DNA of 64,000 nucleotides from assembly GCA_036346205.1 (NCBI GenBank), contig JARFJB010001167.1:1521001-1585000 (forward strand). The letters run 5' to 3'. Every line of letters starts with the position of its first letter. Position 1 is the first letter of the stretch. Of the stretch, positions 36,291 to 49,721 are shown piece by piece. The DNA is from Vesta saturnalis. Its lineage: Eukaryota > Arthropoda > Insecta > Coleoptera > Lampyridae. A model generated the notes under the pieces. The model was not told the origin of the DNA. It did not search any database and saw nothing but the letters and a program-made list of their open reading frames with translations. Position numbers and translations under genes: made by a program.

Positions 36291-36830
36291 GAGTGTTAAT
36301 GGTGAAAGTTTACATTTTCATATTATAATGTATTTGATACCTGGTGTACCGAACAACATTGTTTTTTTATTTGTATGAGTATAACTGCTTGTCTATATCA
36401 AAATATCAAAACGTCAAAATCCCAAAAACAGTTACTTAATGAAAAGGATTGTATTAATGACGTCTATTAATACATTCTTTTTTAAACAAAATAATTCATT
36501 AATATCCAAATTAATAAACGGTTAACCAAAAAATATGTAAATAAAAATTAATATATCTAACAATACTAACTTTTCTATTTTCATTTATAAAATTAAAGGT
36601 GTTAAATAATGTTTAAATAAAGGTTTTGAATTTGTTAGTAATATTTTATTTCACGTTACAAGGTACTCATGCCAGATCAATAATCAAAAAATTGTCATTT
36701 AGACTTCACGTTTCTTGAGTTGTTGATGTTGCCATTGTAACTTAAAAAAACGTGCGTTTTTGAAAGTTCGATTTAAACACGCTAAGGCGTGCTTTAAATA
36801 GGTAAAATGGGCCACCAATAAAAAAATGTT
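36291..36830. other. No gene recognised
   Basis: AT-rich. A small imperfect palindrome, TTTAAACACGC-TAA-GGCGTGCTTTAAA, lies at about 36773-36800. Confidence 0.5.
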
Positions 36831-37778
36831 ATTAAAATTATTTCATTTCTTTTAATTTACTTAAACATTTAAAACTTTGTATTTAAGCTTGTTTTCATTT
36901 GGCTTGGAGCTGATTAAGATATTGGGAGAATTTCAGTGGCGCCGATGGGACGTTTTTAGTAGCTACTTTGTATTTTTATCAAATATTTCTAAAAGAGCTG
37001 TATATTTCAAAAATATAAAAATACCAATATGTAGAACTTAATCATCTAGATTAATTATGCTCAGTGCAATTTTTTGAAATGACCCATAATTTAGCGGCAA
37101 AAAAATTCCTAAGGTAGAATTTAAGTGTTTTTCAATATCTGAATAATGATTAATTTTATAAAAAAATGTGTAGACATATTTTTTAAAGAAAATTTAATTT
37201 TACCTAACTTTTCTTTATAAAGTTTTTTCATGCAAAGCGCAATAAATGGAAAAATTAAACAAATATGATTGAAAATGGTTAAGCTGCATTATCGATATTT
37301 TTACAAAGGCGGGCGGCTTTGGAATTTTTTTTAACTTATTATAAAAGAGGTTGCATAATTATCCTATAACACGTTATTAAAATTATTTCATTTCTTTTAA
37401 TTTCCATTTTGAAGGTTGGAAGGTCGTGTGGTGTTCCACACCAGAAGTTTAAATGTTGTTATTGCATAATTTCTAAATACGCACGATAGGGAATTTTCAA
37501 CTATCTAAGGAATTTACCAAAGGGAAAGTTTAGTTTTGGATTAATATTCGAGCAAGACTATTGCTAAAAAAAATCTGATGTGAAACAACATACGACCTTC
37601 CAACCTACAAAGTTTAAATTAATGGAAATGTAATAATTTTAATTATAATTTTTTTAGAATAGCTATCCAATCACTTCTTTATACGTTCATAACGAAAATA
37701 GGCAACATTGTAAAAACAAAAACAATGATCTATGTCAGAATGACGTTTAAAACTTCATGTCAGATTAGATACTAATAC
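36831..37778. repeat. Repeat family RA, long copy
   Basis: About 950 bp that reappears as reverse complement at 44783-45760. Landmarks are TTTCTAAAAGAGCTGTATATTT, AGCTGCATTATCGATATTTT, GCGGGCGGCTTTGGAATTTT and AAAAGAGGTTGCATAATTAT. Inside is a TIR-like pair, AGGTTGGAAGGTCGTGTGGT (about 37420) against CATACGACCTTCCAACCT (ending about 37607). Shorter fragments occur near 28380, 29870, 31680, 41790 and 45815. No ORF, so it is probably non-autonomous. Confidence 0.75.
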
Positions 37779-38438
37779 CACAGTATAAAACCACGAACAG
37801 TAATTTCACTCCTTGTCGGCGTCTTTGATATTGCTGTAACGAATATTTTTTTAAAATCTACTGCGCAGGGTGCCTGTGTCATGATAAATTGTCGTTTGTA
37901 TGTAACAGTGGCGGCGTATATTTTACTGCTCATAGGCGTACTAGTTCTTTCTCGAATAGGGTTTGTATGAGGAAGGTGTTAACACAGTATAATAATATAT
38001 ACACTGTGGTGTTAGTTTGTTTGAATGCAGTGAAATGTAGTTATTACTTTTGAAGGTTTTTATTAACACATGTTACATTATTAATAGGAATCAAAAATAT
38101 AAAAAAGAAATGAGTATATACAAACGTAACATCTGGCGGTTCCTGAATGAGTCACACGAGTGACAGCATATTAATAGGTACTTATACAAATGTTTTATGC
38201 CAAATGCGTATTAGGCTTGTGAAAATAGTACTGCGTACTAAATCTACAAAATGTAATAAATTTAGTACAATTGTATGTACTAACAATCAAAGCCCTATAA
38301 GTAAATAAAACATTCACGTAAAATTAGCCATTTTTTTTGTCACAGTTCAAAGCGCAGGGTGCCACGCGCATTTGGCGCGAAATAAGTGTGAATTGATAAA
38401 TTTCCTCTAGTGAAATTACTGTTCGTGTTTATACTGTG
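37779..38438. mobile_element. hAT-like MITE, 660 bp
   Basis: The left end is CACAGTATAAAACCACGAAC and the right end is its inverse with one base missing. The complementarity runs ~34 bases, to CAGTAATTTCACT. It is flanked by CTAATAC on both sides (37772-37778 and 38439-38445), a 7 bp perfect repeat or 8 bp with one mismatch. That length is typical of hAT insertions. No coding capacity. Confidence 0.8.
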
Positions 38439-38445
38439 CTAATAC

Positions 38446-39164
38446 ACATAAATAGACGTTAACTTAAAAAACCAAGACAATTAGCACCATCGCAAAGAGG
38501 TGTCAATAAAGCAGCGTGTTCTGTCATTTATGTTTGTTTTACTAGTTATTGTTGTATTAGATCATTTTGTATATTTTTATCTTAACGGTATACAAGCAAA
38601 ATGCTTACTTTGCATAAGAAATGCATTACCTCTCATATATTATTTAGAAAAGTGTTCGGCTTATCTTGATATACAAAAGAGGATTGCGGTACACTTTTAC
38701 CCTTCCAAGTCCAACCTACATATACATATGTACATATACAGGGTGATTGGTCGAAACCATTCATTAGAAGTATTAGGAGTTCCAGCCATGGCTGATTTCT
38801 GAAAGTTTGTATCTGGACTAAGTGATTCATATTCTATTTAAGGAAAATATTTTCATGATGACTACACTTTCGGTTATACCGGAAGTAGCCATCAACTTTG
38901 TTATTTTAAATGGAATCGTACCCTTTTTACGGCATTTTCGAATTGTACTCGCCATTTAAGTAGAAATTTTATCAATGTTCCCTATACTTAAATTTAATAG
39001 TTTTTGAGATTTAAATTTTTTTTCGAAAATTATTGGTTGAACACTATGACATTTGACAATGCCTACTGGCGCCATTTTTAGTACGAAGCAAGTAAAGTAA
39101 ATTTTTTCAGTGTAATGTGTTCATTAACAGTTGTAAAAACCCATTTAAAAAAAGACTGGAAAGT
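38446..39164. other. No gene; solitary mariner-type end
   Basis: From 38739 the sequence CAGGGTGATTGGTCGAAACC begins a region that includes TTCGGTTATACCGGAAGTAG and TATTTTAAATGGAATCGTACCC. These match the TIR of the mariner-like element at 51586. No matching opposite end was found nearby. Confidence 0.5.
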
Positions 39165-39732
39165 AATAATTACTTATATAACATAGAGTTAAATTAAAAT
39201 AACATGTTTTTAAGAATATCAAGTTGATATAACGGAAATAAAAGGCAAAAGGTTTTAATGGTTTATTATTATACGTGAATTAACAATAACTACAAGTTTA
39301 AAATCCGTGCGTACCTACTATTTTGTAGAGTTGATCTTATGACATCATCCTGCGTAATAATACATTTTTAAAAATCCTTATCGACATTTTTGTTAGCAAT
39401 ATCAGGTAAAAAAAAACATATATTAAAAATAATACGCTTACCTTTAGAAGTTTTTTCCTTCAACTGTACCATACGTTAAACTGAAATTTTTTATACAACG
39501 TGTCTCACTAAAATACGATTTGTGAATGACTGGATATAAACAGCCGATTACATACCAAACATTAAACTATTTTAGAAAGGAATACAGAAAAACCTGAATT
39601 CGTATTTAACAATCATGTTGTACTTACAAAAATTTACATTGAAAACACAAATATTTTGAAAATTTTGCTAACGCGGAAATTACTTTTAAATAATTGAATC
39701 TTCAGGTTACATATTGTATACTCGATTACGTT

Positions 39733-39739
<7 letters not shown>

Positions 39740-39828
<89 letters not shown>
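39740..39828. repeat. (CA)n microsatellite in copy B
   Basis: About 44 uninterrupted CA units. In copies A and A' the same place has only a few CA units. Confidence 0.97.
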
Positions 39829-39831
<3 letters not shown>

Positions 39832-40444
39832 GATTCACGTTATATGGATTTTTTATCAGTTGGGATTAATAGCAATGTCAACTAAACGTTTTAAAAAAAT
39901 TCTAATCTGAAATATGAGTGACGTAATCTAATTTTTATTTGAAATTTCGTGGAGAGTATCATCATCATCGAGATTTTTGAGATACAATCACCTCATCGTC
40001 TTCACCTTGAACGATTATATTGTAACAACCTATAAAAGTAGGTAATAACCCCTGACAGCTTTTATCAGACACTATTATTACATGGACATGAGGTTAGCCC
40101 TAAATTAACTGGTTTCAACACGGCTCTGGAAATGCTGCACATGCTTCAAATATTTCAGCTCGTTCGCAGAAGTTGTACCGTATTCATTTCCTTCCATTTT
40201 TATCTTTATTCTGTTTCGAGACTGCAGTACGTTTTCTAATACACAAACAGAATCTTCAATACTGTGATACATGTAGCAGCAAAACACATTAGCTAGTTAG
40301 TTTCACCTCTATATTATTTTACATGCAAACCTGACCTTATCATAAACAAATACATCTGTCAAAAAGCTAATTAAACATAATTCCACGGACTGGGCATAGC
40401 GAGCAGCGTTTCCAATTATGCCTACAATTACATACAATCGACAA

Positions 40445-41085
<641 letters not shown>

Positions 41086-41201
41086 GAATCAAGACGATGG
41101 AGCACCGTTAGGAGAAAACAGGTTTATTAACAAAATTGAAGGAAAGCTTAACGTTTGAAAATATATTATTATTATTATAAACAACAATACATCATTATTA
41201 T

Positions 41202-41474
41202 TTAATAACATGCTTTATCGGTTTTCTTCTTCTTCTTGAACCGTGATTCGTTTTCATCATCATCGTGATTTTGAGATTCGCCCTTCTCCCCTACCTCATC
41301 ACTCTTCTTTCTCTTCTGTGAACCATCACCATCACCTTGGATGTGAGATACATTCAGCTCAACCACGTCATCGCTTTCATCTTTATCTTGAACGGCTATG
41401 TTGTAATAGTTTATTAACAAGTCAGTAAAATCTCTAATGTCCGCTGATGTTGGCTCATAAACAGGAGAATACAT
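41202..41474 (-). CDS. Small acidic/basic protein, first exon of repeat-borne gene
   Basis: 90 codons from the ATG at 41474 to the TAG at 41202. The N-terminal ~35 residues look folded (MYSPVYEPTSADIRDFTDLL). A Ser/Asp/Glu/Lys-rich tail follows, ending with five consecutive Lys, which could be a nuclear localisation signal. I do not recognise the family. The corresponding region of copy A (about 14585-14340) has the same sequence but is frameshifted after MMYS. The stop may not be the true end: exon-like blocks further along the minus strand suggest the original product was spliced. An isolated chance ORF is less likely, since amino-acid sequence is readable in both copies. Confidence 0.4.
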   Translation of the reverse strand: MYSPVYEPTSADIRDFTDLLINYYNIAVQDKDESDDVVELNVSHIQGDGDGSQKRKKSDEVGEKGESQNHDDDENESRFKKKKKTDKACY

Positions 41475-41705
41475 TATAATAATGCTCACTCGATGACAGT
41501 TACACTTTAAAGAGCGAAACACACGAGAAACAAGTACGCAGCTAGCCTAGGGTCTTTCGCGCAAGAGCGTTCGTCAATGTTCGGGTAGAATCGGTTATCT
41601 TCGGGGAATATCTGAAGTATTGACCTAACCACGCTCTAACATCGCCCCTAGGGACATGTTTATAAATCTAAACGCCTCTTTTATGGTCGAGGTATTGTCT
41701 CCTAA

Positions 41706-42075
41706 GACGGCCGTTACAATACATATGTATTGTAACACCTTGTACCAACTGGAATTTTCTGCCCCTTCTTGCTTGAAACATCCTATGATATGCAGCCTAT
41801 TTTATGTTTACTACGAAAATAGGCAACATTGTAAAGACCACAACAAAACAGCTTCGGCATTTTCAATCATATTTATTTAATTTATGTAAAATTAAATTTT
41901 CTTTATAAAGTATGTCTACATTTTTTCTTATAAAATTAATGGTTATTATTCAGATAAAAAACTTAAAACTTAAATTCTACCTTAGGAATTTTTTTGTCGC
42001 TAAATTACGCGTCGTATCAAAAAAATTGCATAGAACATAATTAATCGTAGGAGTGAAATTTTTAAGAATACTACT

Positions 42076-42077
<2 letters not shown>
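41706..42077. repeat. Repeat family RA fragment
   Basis: 41790-42070 contains RA landmarks: ACGAAAATAGGCAACATTGT, TAAATTCTACCTTAGGAATT, and CGCTAAATTACGCGTCGTAT. The last also occurs at 45830. It ends at a (TA)n tract. Confidence 0.65.

Positions 42078-42121
<44 letters not shown>
42078..42121. repeat. (TA)n microsatellite
   Basis: About 22 TA units at the end of an RA fragment. Confidence 0.97.
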
Positions 42122-44781
<2,660 letters not shown>

Positions 44782-44782
44782 C

Positions 44783-45910
44783 ATTGCCTATTTTCGTTAT
44801 GAACGTATAAAGAAGTGATTGGATAGCTACCCTAACAAAAATTTCATTAAAATTATTTCATTTCTGTTAATTTAAACTTTGTAGGTTGGAAGGTCGTAAG
44901 TTGTTTCACACCTGATTTTTTAATAGTCTTGCTACTAAACTTTCCCTTTGGTAAAATCCTTAGATAGTTGAAAATTCCCAATCGTGCGTATTCAGAAATT
45001 ATGCTAGAACAACATTTAAATTTCTGGTGAAAGAAGAAATGAAATGAAATAATTTTAATAACATTTTATAGGCTAATTATGCAACCTCTTTTATAGTAAG
45101 TTAAAAAAAATTCCAAAGCCGCCCGCTTTTGTAAAAATATCGATAATGCAGCTTAACCATTTTCAATCATACTTATTTAATTTTTACATTTATTTGGCTT
45201 TACATGTAAACACTTTATAAAGAAAAACTAGGTAAAATTAAATTTTCTTTAAAAAATATGTCTACACATTTTTTTATAAAATTATACATTATTCAGATAT
45301 TGAAAAATTTTAAATCTTAAATTCTACCTTAGGAATTTTTTGCCGCTAAATTATGCGTGATATTAAAAAATTGCATTTTTATATTTTTGAAATATACAGC
45401 TCTTTCAGAAATATTTGGTTAAAATCAAAAGCAGCTGCTAATAAACTTCCCCTCGGCGCCGCTGAAATTCTCCCAATATCTAATCAGCTCCAAGCAAATG
45501 AAAACAAGCTTAAATACAAAATTTTAAGTATGCAGGTAAATTAAAAGAAACGAAATAATTTTAATAACATTTTTTTAGAATAATTATTCAACCTCTTTAT
45601 AAAGAAAATAGGCAACATTGTAAACGCAAAAACCATAATCTATGTCAAACAGACATTTAAAACGGTTTAAAACGTCATGACAGACAGAGGTTAATAGATA
45701 TCTATAATCTATTCAGAAACGAAGCGAAGGAATAAATTAAAATAGTTCATTTATTTTAGATATAAGCGGTACATGATGTTGTATTAAGTACTTAATAGAT
45801 TTCTTAAACTAGTTTTAGGATATTTTTGTCGCTAAATTACGCGTCGTATCAAAAAATTGCATAGAATATATTTAATCGTAGGAGGGAATTTTTAAGAATA
45901 CTTCTTGGTT
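44783..45910. repeat. Repeat family RA, inverted long copy and adjoining fragment
   Basis: 44783-45760 is the reverse complement of 36831-37778, about 7 kb away. 45815-45910 repeats the CGCTAAATTACGCGTCGTAT to TTTAAGAATACTTCTTG segment also found at 41995-42075. Confidence 0.75.
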
Positions 45911-46034
45911 AAAATGCCAAACGCGCCTCAATTATTAAAATAAGTGATTGATTAGTGAAGTATTCAATCAAATTTCAGAAACATACATGATGAAGGATAC
46001 TAATTAATATTGGATAAAAAACAATATAAGTTAC

Positions 46035-46108
<74 letters not shown>

Positions 46109-46329
46109 CAGGATTTGCACAATTTGAAAGAAAAAAATGCGGTACACCACTGTTTCTAATCTTTCTCAACTTTTTTTTGGATTGTCTGTTCAATTTGGAC
46201 GAAAAAATGGCTCTCGTCTTTTTTTCCTAAGACTAGTCGTTTTCGAGTAAAAAAATAAAAAGCATTGTAGTGCTCCGTGATGTAATAATCAGTGTTCATG
46301 AATGAGTCTCGTGGCTGGAAAAGAATAAA
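45911..46329. other. No gene; (TA)n tract at 46037-46106
   Basis: About 35 TA units lie between unremarkable AT-rich sequences. No reading frame of interest. Confidence 0.7.
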
Positions 46330-46474
46330 ATGTTGGACGAACGCACGCAACTCTCGCTAAACACAATAATGGAGCTTCTGATAATATGCATTAGAACTAC
46401 GTATTTCCAGGTAGAAGACAAATTCTACCAACAAGAGTTTAGGATAGCGATGGGTTCCACTATCACCCATTGTG

Positions 46475-46546
<72 letters not shown>

Positions 46547-47558
46547 AAGACTTCGAAGACCAAGCGATATCCGAATTCGCAGAGAAACCAAGGATGTGGC
46601 TTAGATACGTGGACGATACTTTCGTAGTTTGGCAACACGTCAAGCATAAACTAGATGAATTCCTAGATCATCTAAATAGCCGCGCACCCTCCATAAACTT
46701 CACAATGGAATTGGAGTCGGAACAAAAACTGCATTCCTGGATGTACTTGTACACAGGAATGACAACACTTTCACAAGTGTATACAGGAAACCTACCCACA
46801 CGGGGAGGTACCTACACTATAACTCCAATCACCATAAAAATGCGAAGTTAGGCGTAGCAAAATGCTTGTACGATAGAGCAAAAACAATATGCTCAAAACA
46901 AACAAACTCTGAACAAAAATCGCAAAATATCGCTAGAATACTCAAAGAAAATGGCTACCCCGATCTAACAGCTAACCTAAACAGGGAAAGGGTAACCGAA
47001 AAAGAAGAAACTAAATATACAGCGATAATACCATATATACAAGGTACCTCAGACAAAGTACGAAGAATAGGCAACAAATACAAGATGCGCACTGCCTTCA
47101 AATGGACCAGAACGCTCAGGGGAATACTAATCAAAAGCAAACCATACAATAAAGATCAGAATTCCAAGAATTGTGTATACAACCTACCATGCGAATGCGG
47201 CAGAGCGTACATAGAAGAGAGCAGTAGATCACTCAAAGTGAGAACTCAGAAACATAAGAACAACGTCCGCAAGGGCGAAACAGAAAAATCAAGAATCCCC
47301 GAATATGTCTGGAAAGAAGACCACCGCATCCAATGGGATAATATACAGATAGTGGCAAAGGACGAGAACACAACTCGTCGGAAACTCAAAGAAGCCACAT
47401 ACATTGCACTAGCAGAAAATCCAATAAGCCAAGCTAGTGTGGAAATGAAACCCATATGGATTCCATTAATGCGCGAAGAGCTGAGCGCAATACACCTGCG
47501 CAAGAAGTTATGGCGCAACATGCGCAATAAACTTCTACGCAACCACGAAAAGGTTTAA
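46330..47558 (+). pseudogene. PLE family 2 RT / GIY-YIG polyprotein fragment
   Basis: 46330-46851 encodes the RT palm: RTTYFQVEDKFYQQ, then AMGS, then a (TA)n tract read as Tyr-Ile repeats where SPLSP--AN should be, then MWLRYVDDTFVVWQH with the catalytic Asp pair. The following -KPTHTD- equivalent is disturbed (TGNLPTRGGTYT). After a frame change, 46866-47558 encodes VDRA-like DRAKTICSKQ, a basic linker, and the nuclease VYNLPCECGRAYIEESSRSL. In the nuclease the YIG glycine is replaced by Glu, which should impair the fold. Frame change and lost motifs make it inactive. Confidence 0.82.
46479..46544. repeat. (TA)n microsatellite inside the RT coding sequence
   Basis: About 33 TA units, length compatible with an open frame, replacing part of the RT block between AMGS and the MEDFEDQA segment. 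Confidence 0.95.
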
Positions 47559-47588
47559 TATATACATAAGTTCTAAAAAAATACATTG

Positions 47589-47663
47589 GATTACTCAGTG
47601 GCTCAGCGGTAAAGGTGTCAGACCAGTAAGTGAAAGGTACCAAGTTCAAATCTGAGAGTAGTC
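47589..47663 (+). other. tRNA-like segment (Thr-type) in the PLE family 2 3' region
   Basis: 75 bases. A 7 bp acceptor-like stem (GATTACT / AGTAGTC, one G-U pair) encloses an A-box match TGGCTCAGCGG, an anticodon-loop-like GACCAGTAAGTG (AGT, Thr) and a B-box-like AAGTTCAAATCT. The anticodon and T stems are degraded, so it is not a functional tRNA gene. It may be a tRNA-derived SINE piece or a captured tRNA. Confidence 0.5.
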
Positions 47664-47675
47664 AAGTGCTTGGAA

Positions 47676-47680
<5 letters not shown>

Positions 47681-47736
<56 letters not shown>
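47681..47736. repeat. (TA)n microsatellite
   Basis: About 28 TA units between the tRNA-like segment and the hammerhead-like core. Confidence 0.96.
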
Positions 47737-47737
<1 letters not shown>

Positions 47738-47785
47738 CATATGAATTCGACTCAAGTGCGAAAACAGTCCTTCTCAGGATTAAGC

Positions 47786-47816
47786 CTGATGACGGAAGCA
47801 GAATCAGCTTCCGAAA
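47786..47816 (+). ncRNA. Hammerhead-ribozyme-like core, PLE family 2
   Basis: CTGATGA at 47786-47792, one C, GGAAGC, 7-base loop AGAATCA, GCTTCC (perfect 6 bp stem II), GAAACGTC from 47813. This matches the canonical CUGAUGA...GAAA core, with the same spacing as family 1. A possible minimal stem I lies just upstream (CTT...AAG after GTC, 47768-47784), but this is tentative. Confidence 0.6.
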
Positions 47817-47834
47817 CGTCGCGCTGAAAAAGAA

Positions 47835-48330
47835 TGAAAAGGGAATATGTTGAGAACCCGAAAAACTGGTCAGAACTTCGGTTAGAAATGTCAAGCTTAT
47901 TACCGACTACAACAAGAATATGGAAGCAGTCGACAAAACTGACATATTCTTTAGTGCGCTGGAATGTCTTAGACGAACAACAAAATGAAGGTGTTCTTCC
48001 ACTTCTTCGACATAGTCCGTCTCAATGCTCATGTACTATTCTAAGAAATTGTAAAGAAGAAAATAACTTTGGCATAATTCTAAATGCACTTATAAAACAA
48101 ATGATTGAAGAGAGGTAATAAATACTTCTCAGCGAGTATTACAAGGAGCACCAGACCGCCTTATTGCCAGACATTTTCCGAAGAAAATAAAATAAACGCC
48201 AAAAAAGGTTCGCCGTCGTTGCTACGTGTGCGGACAAGAAGGAATCCGAAATGAGACTGCTTTTTTTTTGTAAATAGTGCAATAAAACATTCCAAGGATT
48301 GACCTGTATCATTCTAGAGCGTTTATAAGA
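47835..48330 (+). pseudogene. piggyBac-like transposase, C-terminal relic
   Basis: Read across frames it shows the piggyBac C-terminal signatures in order: DYNKNMEAVDKTD (about 47903), RRTTK followed by KVFFHFFDIVRLNAHVLF (about 47986), GAPDRLIARHFP (about 48147), and a cysteine cluster RRRCYVCGQEG then ETAFF (about 48210-48260), which is the family's terminal zinc-binding domain. Several frameshifts and stops make it dead. The last catalytic Asp of piggyBac transposases lies in the YN--M--VD segment, which is kept. No terminal inverted repeats were found. Confidence 0.75.
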
Positions 48331-49145
48331 GTATGTGAAGGGAAATAGGTCCTTCTTTGAAATAAATTTTACATTTTTGCCAACTCGCTGCGTCTTTTGG
48401 CGCCGTTAATATAAGCGCTAATTCGTTTTTAAAACTTATCCATTTTACTTCCAGTGTAGTTTCGGTAAATGATTAAATATACAGTTTCTAGATATTAAGA
48501 AATACTTTTTTTTTGTGATGTAGACTATCAATCCCATATGAACATGCGAAACCGTTTCAGAAGTACCGCATAAGATTCAACTGGAACAATAATAGTTACT
48601 TAAGTAACAAGTGCAAACAGTGGGTGTTTATCGTACACGACGTACAGGTCGAGTTCAATGATCACTTTTTGCACGAGTTGCATAGAATAGGTTTTCTACT
48701 TTTTCACACAAAAAGAGAAAATAAACACTTTTATTAAGTGGCTAGAAGGGTTAGTAAATAAAGAATATTTCTTGATGATGTAATATTTAATTTTGATTGA
48801 TTATCATTGTTAACGTATTTTTTTGGATATTAAATTTAAATATGCTTCATTAGCCAATACAATGATTTCTGGTGGGTGTCAAAAAAAAACGTATAATTAC
48901 TGTTTCATTTTTAACTTCCAACCTACATATATATTGTAGGGATACAAGGTTATGCAATCGATTTGTTTTTCACTATCGCTAAATGGACTTATTAGCTCAT
49001 TTTACAACTTTTGGCTAAGTTCGGCATGATTTCTGGATGTGTCTGTGTGACGTGTGTCGTGTGTGTTGTAAGAAATGTAGTAATGGACACCCATCTAACT
49101 TGAAATGAAATACCTAGGTATGTATCCTATCAAGATATTGATTTA
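48331..49145. other. No gene; second copy of the satellite head at 48912-49070
   Basis: 48912-49035 matches 28464-28585 and is likewise followed by TGTGTC/TGTGTG-type sequence, here only ~40 bp long. The remainder is unremarkable. Confidence 0.6.
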
Positions 49146-49149
49146 GATT

Positions 49150-49650
49150 TGTATTTGCAGAGCGATGGCAAGTACAAAAAAAGGAGCTCAATCAAAAAAA
49201 AAAACAGTTAAAAAGGATGTTTTTGCATAGTCTGATGACAATATGCAAAAAGTCGTATCTTTCTCTCGAAAACAAAATCCTGCTCTACAAAACAATAATT
49301 AAACCCATATGAACTTATGGAATTGACCTCTGGGGTTGCTTTTTAAGTCCAACGTTAACATTATCCGAAGCCTACAATCCAAAACCATCCGTCTACTAGC
49401 TAATGCTCCGTGGTATGTCAGAAACTTGACCTTACATACGGACCTGCGTGTCACGACTGTAGAAGAACAGTGTACCAAACGAAGCAACACCCACTTTACA
49501 CGGTTGCCCAACACTCTTGCATCCAACCTTCCCCAGGATCTCTCGCCAATAAGATTAAAACTAAAGAAATGGCCTAGTGACCTTAAAGTGGTGTAACTAC
49601 TGAAACGGATAACATCTCTGGATGGAATCCCCCTCAAGCCAAATGTCCTC
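49150..49650 (+). pseudogene. Jockey-like non-LTR retrotransposon ORF2, C-terminal relic
   Basis: 49336-49596 encodes SLQSKTIRLLANAPWYVRNL and TLHTDLRVTTVEEQ, matching the conserved QSK-LR---NAPWYV-N---H-DL block near the C-terminus of Jockey-clade ORF2 proteins. Upstream (about 49235-49335), KVVSFSRKQNPALQNN and WN-PLG in shifted frames correspond to the preceding L-YK---P-W-YG--LWG block. Broken by stops, 5' truncated and without a clear tail. Confidence 0.7.
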
Positions 49651-49721
49651 ATTACATTAACTCAAAGAACACTGTATTATTTTCTGTTGTTCTGATTGTT
49701 AATTTGCTTATAAATAAAATA

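Larger units (their letters stand above)
46330..47830 (+). mobile_element. Penelope-like element family 2, truncated
   Basis: Clearly different from family 1 in sequence and less AT-rich. It holds an RT fragment with YVDDTFVVW, a linker, a GIY-YIG region, then a tRNA-like segment (47589-47663), a (TA)n tract and a hammerhead-like core (47786-47816). The 5' part of the RT is absent. Confidence 0.82.

Noticed and set aside
38500..38802. 100-codon hydrophobic ORF
   Set aside because: It reads into the solitary mariner-type end at 38739 and has no recognisable motif.
39634..39885. Open frames across the (CA)n tract
   Set aside because: Microsatellite artefact (Cys-Val or His-Thr repeats).
46955..47542. 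Minus-strand ORFs opposite the PLE family 2 coding region
   Set aside because: Shadows of the plus-strand GIY-YIG/linker frame, whose motifs are clear.
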